Shown here: piece after piece, positions 56,979 to 64,000 of the stretch
How the letters are laid out: each line of letters opens with the position of its first letter
Position numbering within the stretch: the stretch's first letter is position 1
From: Ancylobacter sp. IITR112
GTDB lineage: Bacteria > Pseudomonadota > Alphaproteobacteria > Rhizobiales > Xanthobacteraceae
NCBI RefSeq assembly: GCF_041415945.1
Contig: NZ_JBGCUS010000001.1
Coordinates: 2,418,001-2,482,000 of the forward strand
DNA length: 64,000 nucleotides
Direction: 5' to 3'
Program-made: the position numbers and the translations under genes
Notes under the pieces: model-generated
Seen by the model: only the letters and a program-made list of their open reading frames with translations
Told to the model about the DNA's origin: nothing
The model's database searches: none

Positions 56979-57111
56979 TCTGCGCCCTGATATAGTCTGG
57001 CGCGGATTACACGCCCCTTTCCGCTGCGGGGAGCGACTTCACGCTGCCGGCAATCCCGGCTATCCCTAGGCAGGAAACGCACGGGCTCGCAGAAGCCGCT
57101 GGAAACGCCGC

Positions 57112-57834
57112 ATGCCGTCATCGCCGATCATTCGCCATTCCCTGCACGAATCGCTCGTCGCCCCGCTGCGCGAGATGATCCTGCAGGGCGAATTGCGGCC
57201 AGGCGAGAAGGTGCCGGAAGAACAGCTCTGCGAGCGCTTTGGCGTCTCGCGCACCCCGATCCGCGAGGCGCTGAAGGTGCTGGCGGCGGAAGGCGTGCTG
57301 CAGATCCTCCCTCATCGGGGCGCCATCGTCGCGCGGATTACGGAAGAACAGATCGACGAACTGTTCCCGATCATGGCCTCGCTGGAGCGCCTCGCCGGCC
57401 GGCTCGCCTGCGCCAGCGCCACGGATGACGATATTGCCCGTGTGCGCGTGCTGCATGAGCGGATGATGACGCATTTCGAACGTGGCGAAGAGGTGGAGTA
57501 TCTCCGCCACAACCGGCTGATTCACGAAGCCTTTTTCGAGATCGCCGGCAATGCGACACTGTCCGCCTACTACCAGCAGATCCTCACCCGCATTCATGCC
57601 TGCCGCTTCGTGGTGCGCAAGAGCCGCGCGCATTGGGCGGCAGCGGTGGAGGAGCACAAGGCGATGATTGCGGCACTGGAAGCCCGCGACGCTCCTCGCC
57701 TCGGCGATTTGCTGGAACACCATGTCACCGGCACCACCGCCGGCATCGCCCGCGCCTTCATCGAGCGCACCCGTGCCGGCGCGGACACGCCATCCGAGCG
57801 CAGCAGCCGCGCCCCCGCCCCCCAGGACGCCTGA
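57112..57834 (+). CDS. GntR-family regulator with FCD domain (second copy)
   Basis: 240 residues. GntR helix: LQGELRPGEKVPEEQLCERF, then GVSRTPIREALKVLAAEGVL; the FCD domain shows EEQIDELFPIMASLERLAGR, NRLIHEAFFEIAGN, and HKAMIAALEARD. It precedes the CoA-transferase gene (82 bases) with motif site D between them, and its own upstream region contains site C. Thus it is the best candidate for the protein binding these motifs. The effector is unknown; FCD regulators often bind small carboxylates. Confidence 0.9.
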   Translation: MPSSPIIRHSLHESLVAPLREMILQGELRPGEKVPEEQLCERFGVSRTPIREALKVLAAEGVLQILPHRGAIVARITEEQIDELFPIMASLERLAGRLACASATDDDIARVRVLHERMMTHFERGEEVEYLRHNRLIHEAFFEIAGNATLSAYYQQILTRIHACRFVVRKSRAHWAAAVEEHKAMIAALEARDAPRLGDLLEHHVTGTTAGIARAFIERTRAGADTPSERSSRAPAPQDA

Positions 57835-57870
57835 CGCCCCCCGCCGGGGCGCCAAGGGATGCGCCTTTCG

Positions 57871-57886
57871 TAATTATTGATTTCAA
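57871..57886. promoter_or_regulatory. Shared regulatory motif, site D (upstream of CoA-transferase)
   Basis: TAATTATTGATTTCAA; its reverse complement shares ATCAATAATTA with site C. It lies 31-46 bases before the CoA-transferase ATG, suitable for an operator. Confidence 0.55.
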
Positions 57887-57916
57887 ATCAGAAAAGAGAG
57901 CCGAAAGGGAGACGCC

Positions 57917-59176
57917 ATGAGCGAAGTCAAGGACCCGAACCGCACGGCCGCGCCGGCGCCCGACGCCACGAAAGCCGCCCGCCCCCTGCCGCTCGCCGGC
58001 GTGCGTGTGCTCGATGTCAGCCAGGTGATGGCCGGGCCCTATAGCTGCATGCTGTTGGGCGATCTCGGCGCCGATGTCATCAAGATCGAACCGCCCGGCA
58101 CCGGCGACCAGACGCGCGGCGCCATGGGCTTCAAGATGAAGGGGCCCGACTCCATGGGCTTCCTCAACATGAACCGCAACAAGCGCTCCGTCGCCCTCAA
58201 CCTGAAGAGCGAGGCCGGGCGCGAGGCCTTCTACGAGCTGGTGAAGACCGCCGACATCCTGGTCGAGAACTACCGGCCCGGCGTGATGAAGAAGCTGAAA
58301 TGCGACTATGAGACGGTGCGGGCCTACAATCCCCGCCTCGTCTATGCCTCCATCTCCGGCTTCGGCCAGACCGGCCCCTGGGCCGGCCGCCCCGGCTTCG
58401 ATCTGATGGCGCAGGCCATGTCCGGCGTGATGAGCGTCACCGGCCATCCCGGCGGCCCGCCGGTGAAGGCCGGAGTTCCGGTCGCCGATATCGGCTGCGG
58501 CCTGTTCGCCACCTATGCGGTGCTCGGCGCCTATATCGGCGCGAAGAACACCGGCGAGGGCCAGTATATCGACGCCTCGCTGTTCGAGGCGGCGCTGGCC
58601 TTCTCCGTCTGGGACATTTCGGAATATTGGGGGCGCGGCACCGAGCCGATCCCGCTCGGCACCGCCAACCGCATGACGGCGCCCTATCAGGCAGTGAAGT
58701 CGAAAGACGGCTATTTCGTCATGGGCGCCACCAGCCAGAAGCTGTGGCTTCAGCTCTGCGAGACGCTGGAGCGCCCAGACCTTGCCGCCGATCCCCGCTT
58801 CACCGCGATTCCCGACCGGCTCGACAATCGCGAGGCGCTTATCGCCGAGCTGGAAAAGACCTTCGTCACCCGCACCTCCGACGAATGGGTGGAAACCCTG
58901 CTCGCCGTCGGCATCCCCGCCGGCACCATGTACAGCTACCCGCAGGCCTTCGAGAGCGAGCATGGCCGCCATCGCCAGATGCGGATGGAGATCGACCATC
59001 CGCATGAGGGCAAGGTGTCGAATATCGGTTTCGCGGTAAAGCTGACCGGCACCCCGCAGGAGGTGCGCCGACACCCCCCGCTGCTCGGCCAGCACACGGA
59101 TGAGGTGCTGCGCGAGATCGGCCTCGATGCGGCCGCCGTGGAAAGCCTCTCCGCCCGTGGAGCCTTCGCGCCATGA
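57917..59176 (+). CDS. Class III (CaiB/BaiF-type) CoA-transferase
   Basis: 419 residues. Family features: LPLAGVRVLDVSQVMAGPYS, LGDLGADVIKIEPPGTGDQT, MNRNKRSVALNLKSEAGREA and GRPGFDLMAQAMSGVMSVTG, where Asp162 is the expected nucleophile that forms the acyl-aspartyl intermediate. Such enzymes transfer CoA between carboxylic acids, for example succinyl-CoA to a catabolic acid. The next gene (ATGA overlap) is an enoyl-CoA hydratase-type protein, so the acid is probably activated and then processed at its C2-C3 bond. The substrate is unknown. Start ATG 57917 has gggaga upstream. Confidence 0.92.
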   Translation: MSEVKDPNRTAAPAPDATKAARPLPLAGVRVLDVSQVMAGPYSCMLLGDLGADVIKIEPPGTGDQTRGAMGFKMKGPDSMGFLNMNRNKRSVALNLKSEAGREAFYELVKTADILVENYRPGVMKKLKCDYETVRAYNPRLVYASISGFGQTGPWAGRPGFDLMAQAMSGVMSVTGHPGGPPVKAGVPVADIGCGLFATYAVLGAYIGAKNTGEGQYIDASLFEAALAFSVWDISEYWGRGTEPIPLGTANRMTAPYQAVKSKDGYFVMGATSQKLWLQLCETLERPDLAADPRFTAIPDRLDNREALIAELEKTFVTRTSDEWVETLLAVGIPAGTMYSYPQAFESEHGRHRQMRMEIDHPHEGKVSNIGFAVKLTGTPQEVRRHPPLLGQHTDEVLREIGLDAAAVESLSARGAFAP

Positions 59177-59970
59177 GCGCCGCTATGAGCACCACCGCCC
59201 CGGCTGAAGGCCGCGTCCACCTCACCCGCGCGGGCGCCGTCGCCCGCCTCGTCTTCGACCGTCCCGCGGCGCGCAACGCCATGACCTGGCGCATGTATGA
59301 GGAGATGGCGCAGGCCTGCACCACCCTCGCCGCCGATCCCACCATCCGCGTCGTCGTGCTGCGCGGTGCAGGCGGCAAGGCCTTCGTCGCCGGAACCGAT
59401 ATCGAGCAGTTCCGCGCCTTCGCCTCCGGCGAGGACGGCATCGCCTATGAGGCGAAGGTGGAGCACTATATGGGCCTGCTGGAACAGTTGCCGGTTCCCA
59501 CCGTCGCGGTGGTGGAAGGCTGGGCGGTCGGCGGCGGCATGGCCATCGCCAATGCCTGCGATTTCCGGCTGGCGACGCCCGGGGCGCGTTTCGGCGTGCC
59601 GATCGCCCGCACGCTCGGCAATTGCCTGTCGGCGGCAAATGTGCAGCGCCTCGTCGCCACTCTGGGGCTCGGCATGGTCCGCCGCATGCTGCTGGCGGCG
59701 GAAACGCCGATGGCGGAAGAGATGCCAGACGGCTATGTCGCCATCCATCCGGCTGAAGAACTCGACGCGGCGGTTGAAGCGCTGTGCGGCCGGCTTGCCG
59801 GCAATGCCCCGCTCACCCTGCGCACCAGCAAGCAGATGCTGCTGCGCCTCGCCCATGACCCGCGCCCGGACGATGCCGATCTGGTGCAGGCGGTCTATGG
59901 CAGCGCGGATTTCCGCGAGGGGGTAGAGGCTTTCCTCGCCAAGCGCCCGGCGCAGTGGCGGGGCGAGTAG
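59173..59970 (+). CDS. Enoyl-CoA hydratase/isomerase family protein
   Basis: 265 residues. Crotonase-fold motifs: ARLVFDRPAARNAMTWRMYE, VLRGAGGKAFVAGTDIEQFR (first oxyanion NH), VEGWAVGGGMAIANACDFRL (second oxyanion helix). The usual catalytic Glu positions are not clear, so it may be a hydratase, isomerase or lyase. It overlaps the CoA-transferase gene and is probably its partner in degrading a carboxylic acid. A second ATG at 59185 is an alternative start. Confidence 0.85.
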   Translation: MSAAMSTTAPAEGRVHLTRAGAVARLVFDRPAARNAMTWRMYEEMAQACTTLAADPTIRVVVLRGAGGKAFVAGTDIEQFRAFASGEDGIAYEAKVEHYMGLLEQLPVPTVAVVEGWAVGGGMAIANACDFRLATPGARFGVPIARTLGNCLSAANVQRLVATLGLGMVRRMLLAAETPMAEEMPDGYVAIHPAEELDAAVEALCGRLAGNAPLTLRTSKQMLLRLAHDPRPDDADLVQAVYGSADFREGVEAFLAKRPAQWRGE

Positions 59971-59983
59971 CCGGCGAACGAAC

Positions 59984-60065
59984 CGTCATCCCGGCCGAAG
60001 AGCCGGGATCGCTCGGCGATCCGTCGCGATCCCGGACACGGCCTCACGGCCGTTCCGGGATGACG
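59984..60065. repeat. REP-like dispersed palindromic element, copy 3
   Basis: Begins CGTCATCCCGGCCGAAGAG and ends GTTCCGGGATGACG, with ACGGCC-TCAC-GGCCGT as the inner hairpin. Located between the convergent hydratase and binding-protein genes. Confidence 0.85.
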
Positions 60066-60081
60066 CTTGAGAAAACCCGCC

Positions 60082-61095
60082 TCAGCGGATCGGCGGGGCG
60101 TACTGGATGCCGCCGGCGCTCCAAAGCTGGTTGATCCCGCGCGGAATGCCGAGCGGCGACTGCGCGCCGACATTGCGCTCGAACACCTCGCCGTAATTGC
60201 CGACACTCTTGACGATGCGCATCGCCCAGTCCTTGGTCAGGCCCAGCTTCTCGCCATAGGCGCCGTCCGAGCCGACGAAGCGCCGCACGTCCGGCTTGGT
60301 CGACTGCGCCGCCTGGTCGAGCGTGGCGGTGCTGATGCCGAGTTCCTCGGCGTTCACCAGCGCGTAGAAGCTCCACTTGACGATGTTGAGCCAGTTGTCG
60401 TCACCCTGCCGCACCACGGGGCCGAGCGGCTCCTTGGAGATGACATCGGGCAGCACGACATGGTCCGCCGGCGTGGCGAGCTTCAGCCGCAGCGCATAGA
60501 GCTGTGACACGTCGGTGGTCAGCACGTCGCATGTGCCGTCGGCATAGGCCTTCACCAACTCGTCGACATTGGGGAGCTGGATCAGCTCCAGCTCCATCTT
60601 GTTCTGCTTGAAATAGTCCTGAACGTTGTCGACGCTGGTGGTGCCGGCCTGGGTGCAGACCTTGGAGCCGCCAAGCTCCAGCGCGCCCATCACATTCTTG
60701 GCCGCCGGCACCATGAAGCCCTGGCCGTCATAATAGGACACGGCGGCGAACAGCAGGCCGAGATCGGCCTCGCGCTGCATGGTCCAGGTGGAGTTGCGCG
60801 AGAGCAGGTCGACCTCGCCCTTCTGCAAAGCGGGGAAGCGCGCCTCGGCCGAGAGCGGCACATACTCCACCTTCGACGCATCGTCGAAGATCGCCGCCGC
60901 CACCGCCTTGCACAGATCGACATCGAAGCCGGACCACTGCCCCTTGTCATCCTTGGCCGAGAAGCCGGCGAGGCCCTGGCTGACGCCGCATTTCAGCGTG
61001 CCGCGCGCCTTTACATCCGCCAGCGTGCCGGCCTGCGCCAGGCCGGCCGAAAGCAGAACGCCGGCGGCGGCCAGCGCGGTTGCGATCCTGTTCAT
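60082..61095 (-). CDS. Amino-acid ABC transporter substrate-binding protein (AapJ/BztA-like)
   Basis: 337 residues. A signal peptide (IATALAAAGVLLSAGLAQAG) is followed by TLADVKARGTLKCGVSQGLA, with the SBP_bac_3 domain GFDVDLCKAVAAAIFDDASK, then RFPALQKGEVDLLSRNSTWT and LGPVVRQGDDNWLNIVKWSF. These match general L-amino-acid binding proteins of alphaproteobacteria (AapJ). No permease or ATPase gene is next to it, so it would work with components encoded elsewhere. Start ATG 61095 gives the expected signal peptide. Confidence 0.92.
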   Translation of the reverse strand: MNRIATALAAAGVLLSAGLAQAGTLADVKARGTLKCGVSQGLAGFSAKDDKGQWSGFDVDLCKAVAAAIFDDASKVEYVPLSAEARFPALQKGEVDLLSRNSTWTMQREADLGLLFAAVSYYDGQGFMVPAAKNVMGALELGGSKVCTQAGTTSVDNVQDYFKQNKMELELIQLPNVDELVKAYADGTCDVLTTDVSQLYALRLKLATPADHVVLPDVISKEPLGPVVRQGDDNWLNIVKWSFYALVNAEELGISTATLDQAAQSTKPDVRRFVGSDGAYGEKLGLTKDWAMRIVKSVGNYGEVFERNVGAQSPLGIPRGINQLWSAGGIQYAPPIR

Positions 61096-61142
61096 CTTTC
61101 CCCCAATGTCGATCGAAAGCGGTGTGGCGAGAGCTGCCGCGC

Positions 61143-61775
61143 TCACAGTTCCGGCGCCTGCCGGATGATCACCTTCGTCCCCACCGGGACACGGTTGTAG
61201 AGATCCTGCACATCGGAATTGACCAGGCGGAAGCAGCCCGAGGAAATCGCCATGCCGATGGTATTCGGCATGTTGGTGCCGTGGATGCGGTAGACGGTGG
61301 AGCCGAGATAGAGCGCGGCGGCGCCCATCGGGTTGCCCGGCCCACCGGCCATGAAGCGCGGCAGATAGGGCTGGCGCTGGATCATTTCCGGCGGCGGGGT
61401 CCAGTCCGGCCACTCCGCCTTGCGGCTCACCTTCTGCAGCCCGGCCCACTGGAAGCCGTCGCGGCCCACCCCGATGCCGTAGCGCAGCGCCCGGTTGTCG
61501 CCGAGCACGAGATAGAGGAAGCGCTCATTGGTATGAACGATGATCGTGCCCGGCGGCTCATTGGTGCGGAAATAGACAGGCTGGCGGCGGAACGCCGGGT
61601 CGAGTTGCTCCTCGTCCTTCGAGGGCACGTAGCCGGGCTTTTCCGGCACATCGACAATCTGGTTGCCCATGCCGGCGGCGGGCCGCATCTGGGCATAGGC
61701 CGGGCCGGTGGGAAGCGCGAGGGCCAGCGCCAGCGCTGCCCCGATCAGGCCTGCTCCCACATGATGAAGATGCAT
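61143..61775 (-). CDS. L,D-transpeptidase (YkuD domain), periplasmic
   Basis: 210 residues with a signal peptide (GAALALALALPTGPAYAQ). The YkuD domain shows PPGTIIVHTNERFLYLVLGD, then GNPMGAAALYLGSTVYRIHG, and the catalytic segment NTIGMAISSGCFRLVNSDV with nucleophilic Cys. The conserved His before Gly-Cys is replaced by Ser, which is usual in this alphaproteobacterial group. Such enzymes form 3-3 cross-links in peptidoglycan or attach proteins to it. It stands 48 bases upstream of the binding-protein gene on the same strand. Confidence 0.92.
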   Translation of the reverse strand: MHLHHVGAGLIGAALALALALPTGPAYAQMRPAAGMGNQIVDVPEKPGYVPSKDEEQLDPAFRRQPVYFRTNEPPGTIIVHTNERFLYLVLGDNRALRYGIGVGRDGFQWAGLQKVSRKAEWPDWTPPPEMIQRQPYLPRFMAGGPGNPMGAAALYLGSTVYRIHGTNMPNTIGMAISSGCFRLVNSDVQDLYNRVPVGTKVIIRQAPEL

Positions 61776-61894
61776 CTCGCCATTTCCCCTTTGAGAACCG
61801 GGCGCACGCGCACGCGCACCGCCGAGTCACGGGTCGCTCCCTGGGTCGGGATCGAAAGGGGAATATGACCTAAAGTCAATCACTGTTTGATGAA

Positions 61895-61921
61895 ATCTGC
61901 GCCAGCCGGGCCGGCGCAGAT
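61895..61921 (-). terminator. Terminator of xylA
   Basis: ATCTGCGCC and GGCGCAGAT form a perfect 9-bp stem with a 9-base loop, directly after the xylA stop (minus strand), followed on that strand by TTTCATC. The T-run is short. Confidence 0.55.
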
Positions 61922-61942
61922 CGCGATTTTCAGGAAGCCGGC

Positions 61943-63262
61943 TTAGCGCAGGTAGCTACCCACCAGCGCCTCGAACCGCTCCTGACGGCCGGAGCGCGGC
62001 TGCGGGTCGAGCCCTTCCGCCGCGACGCGGGCGGCGATGGCCTCCAGCGAGCTGTCGGCGGCGAGCATCGCCTTGTTCGCGGGCGCCTCCCAACCGGCAT
62101 AGCGGTCATCGACCGCCCTCTGCAGCGCGCCGTCCTCGATCATGTCGGCGGCGATCAGCAGGGCGCGGGCGCACACATCCATGGCGGCCGCATGGGCGAT
62201 GACGAGGTCTTCCGGCTCGATCGACTGGCGCCGCACCTTGGCGTCGAAATTGGTGCCGCCGGTGGTGTAGCCGCCGGCGCGCAGGATTTCGTACATGGCG
62301 AGCGCCGTGTCCTCGACATTGGTCGGGAACTGGTCGGTGTCCCAGCCGGACTGGGCGTCGCCCTTGTTCATGTCGATGGAGCCGAAAACACCCAGCGCCG
62401 CCGCCATGGCGATCTCGTGCTCGAAGCTGTGACCGGCGAGCGTGGCGTGGTTGGCCTCGATATTGACCTTCACTTCCTTCTCCAGCCCGGCGCGGCACAA
62501 GAGGCCGTAGACGGTGGAGACATCGAAGTCGTACTGGTGCTTGGTCGGCTCCTGCGGCTTCGGCTCAATGAGGATCGTGCCCTTGAAGCCGATCTTGTGC
62601 TTGTGCTCGACCACCAGGTTGAGGAAGCGGCCCATCTGGTCGAGTTCGCGCTTCAGGTCGGTGTTGAGCAGCGTCTCATAGCCCTCGCGCCCGCCCCACA
62701 GCACATAGTTCTCACCGCCGAGTTCGTGCGTCACTTCCAGCACGTTCTTCACCTGCGCGGCGGCATAGGCGAACACATCCGGGTCGGGATTGGTCGCCGC
62801 GCCGGACATGAAGCGCCGGTTGGAGAACAAATTGGCCGTGCCCCACAGCAGCTTGGTCTTCGAGGTCTCCATCTTCTTGGCGAAGATGTCGGCGATGGCG
62901 CGGACATTGGCGTTGGATTCCGCCAGCGTCTTGCCCTCGGGGGCGATGTCGCGGTCATGGAAGGCGAAGAACGGCACGTCGAGAATGTCGAACAGCTCGA
63001 ACGCCACATCCGCCTTGGCCCGGGCCAGCGCCAGCTCGTCGGTGCCATGCATCCACGGGCGCAGGAAGGTCTCGCCGCCGAAGGGGTCGCCGCCCGGCCA
63101 GGTGAAGCTGTGCCAATAGGCGACGGCGAAGCGCAGATGGTCCTCCATCCGCTTGCCCAGCACCACCCGGTCCTTGTCGTACCAGTGGAAGGCGAGCGGA
63201 TCCCGGCTCTCGGGGCCCGCATATTTCAGCTTGTCGATGGAGGGGAAGAAGCGGGCGGTCAT
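61943..63262 (-). CDS. xylA: Xylose isomerase
   Basis: 439 residues (E. coli XylA 440). Isomerises D-xylose to D-xylulose in the cytoplasm. Family motifs: [12 protein letters not shown] (catalytic His-Asp pair), [35 protein letters not shown] (metal ligand Glu), [19 protein letters not shown] and [19 protein letters not shown]. It overlaps the xylB stop codon by 4 bases (ATGA), so the two are translated in tandem. Confidence 0.97.
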   Translation of the reverse strand: MTARFFPSIDKLKYAGPESRDPLAFHWYDKDRVVLGKRMEDHLRFAVAYWHSFTWPGGDPFGGETFLRPWMHGTDELALARAKADVAFELFDILDVPFFAFHDRDIAPEGKTLAESNANVRAIADIFAKKMETSKTKLLWGTANLFSNRRFMSGAATNPDPDVFAYAAAQVKNVLEVTHELGGENYVLWGGREGYETLLNTDLKRELDQMGRFLNLVVEHKHKIGFKGTILIEPKPQEPTKHQYDFDVSTVYGLLCRAGLEKEVKVNIEANHATLAGHSFEHEIAMAAALGVFGSIDMNKGDAQSGWDTDQFPTNVEDTALAMYEILRAGGYTTGGTNFDAKVRRQSIEPEDLVIAHAAAMDVCARALLIAADMIEDGALQRAVDDRYAGWEAPANKAMLAADSSLEAIAARVAAEGLDPQPRSGRQERFEALVGSYLR

Positions 63263-64000
63263 GAAGTCACTCCCTTGAGCGCGGGGTACAGCGCCTTGTA
63301 GAGCGCGTGGCGTTCCGCATAGGCCTGTTGAAGAACGGGATCGGGTTCGATGGTCTCGATGCGGCGCGGCGGCAGGCAGATCTCCGCCGGGCTTTCGCCG
63401 GTCGCCGCCATGCGGGCGAGCCGCGCGGCGCCGAACGCCCCGCCCCGCTCGCCATCCTCGACGCGGTTGAGCGGAATACCGAGCACGCTGGCGAGCACCG
63501 CGATCCAGAAGCGCGAGCGCGAGCCGCCGCCGATGACATCGGCCTGGGTCAGGCGCGTGCCGGCGGCGGAGAGCGCGTCGAGGCAGTCCTTGAAGGCGAA
63601 GGACACGCCTTCCAGCACCGCCTGGGTCAGCGCCTCGCGGCCAGTGTCATGGTCCATGCCGACAAAGGCGGCGCGGATCGCCGTGTCATTGTGCGGCGTG
63701 CGCTCGCCGGAGAGATAGGGCAGGAAGGTCGCGCGCGAGGGCGCCTTGGGCGCGTCGCCGAGCGGCGCCAGCAGGTCGCCCGGCGCCTCCTTCGCCACAT
63801 TCGCCCACCAGCCCAGCGCCGAGGCGGCGGAGAGGATCACGCCCATCTGGTGCCAGGTGGCGGGAATGGCGTGGCAGAAGGCGTGGACGCTCGACTGCGG
63901 GTTGGGCGCGTAGCGGTCGGTCGTCGCCCACAGCACGCCCGAGGTGCCGAGCGAGACGAAAGCGTCATTGGCGCCGATCGCCCCGAGCCCGATGGCGCCG
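63259..64000 (-). CDS. xylB: Xylulokinase (5' part outside window)
   Basis: The last 247 codons of a FGGY-family sugar kinase: [16 protein letters not shown], then [40 protein letters not shown] (the FGGY G-G-G-S-R-S box) and [18 protein letters not shown]. It phosphorylates D-xylulose to xylulose 5-phosphate for the pentose phosphate pathway. The frame stays open to the window edge at 64000, so the N-terminus lies beyond. The stop overlaps the xylA start. Confidence 0.95.
   Translation of the reverse strand, partial: GAIGLGAIGANDAFVSLGTSGVLWATTDRYAPNPQSSVHAFCHAIPATWHQMGVILSAASALGWWANVAKEAPGDLLAPLGDAPKAPSRATFLPYLSGERTPHNDTAIRAAFVGMDHDTGREALTQAVLEGVSFAFKDCLDALSAAGTRLTQADVIGGGSRSRFWIAVLASVLGIPLNRVEDGERGGAFGAARLARMAATGESPAEICLPPRRIETIEPDPVLQQAYAERHALYKALYPALKGVTS

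Overview
The window is high-GC DNA from an alphaproteobacterium, most likely order Hyphomicrobiales and plausibly near Xanthobacteraceae (Ancylobacter/Starkeya/Xanthobacter type). The lineage call is an inference from codon use, a BA14K-family protein, a divergent phnF/phnGHIJK locus, TRAP and serine-glyoxylate aminotransferase genes, and CGTCATCCCGG dispersed palindromes. No rRNA or marker gene was available to confirm it.

Layout. (1) 1-7312, chromosomal: the C-P lyase operon phnG-H-I-J-K on the minus strand (phnK runs off the left edge), divergent from phnF across a palindromic operator. It is followed by a PPOX-family protein, an uncharacterised membrane-anchored protein, a metallophosphoesterase and a NUDIX hydrolase. 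(2) 7313-45952, a complete-looking 38.6-kb prophage integrated in the 3' half of a tRNA-Met(CAT) gene and bounded by 47-bp direct repeats. (3) 45984-64000, chromosomal: a BA14K protein, a GlcG-like protein divergent from a TRAP transporter, an FAD/Fe-S oxidoreductase divergent from a serine-glyoxylate aminotransferase, two GntR/FCD regulators, an azoreductase/HxlR pair, a CoA-transferase/enoyl-CoA hydratase pair, an amino-acid-type binding protein, an L,D-transpeptidase and xylA-xylB (xylB cut by the right edge).

The prophage reads as a temperate podovirus with a T7-type virion but without visible T7-type RNA or DNA polymerase. A leftward operon (10797 to 7556) ends in the integrase. A CI/Cro-like switch (S24-fold repressor versus small HTH protein) carries TTGCAGA operators both at the switch and at the head of the integrase operon. 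Rightward early genes supply a DnaA-C-like protein, ParB-like protein, primase and helicase. A 634-bp gap with an unusual two-orientation array of GCGACAC motifs separates replication from packaging. Then come terminase, portal, scaffold, capsid, gp11/gp12-like tail tubular proteins, large internal virion proteins, a P22-type antirepressor, a tail fibre with a low-GC centre, and a lysis cassette (GH108 endolysin, spanin pair with nested Rz1, holin candidate).

Points most worth a second look: a near-identical TTGCAT-N2-ATAATTA motif at four promoters on the right side, suggesting one GntR regulon linking TRAP uptake, the FAD oxidase/aminotransferase pair and the CoA-transferase genes; a REP-like element that has become the coding 3' end of phnJ; the GCGACAC array; short repeats inside the DnaA-like gene; and a repressor that appears to lack the S24 catalytic residues in a phage that also carries an antirepressor.
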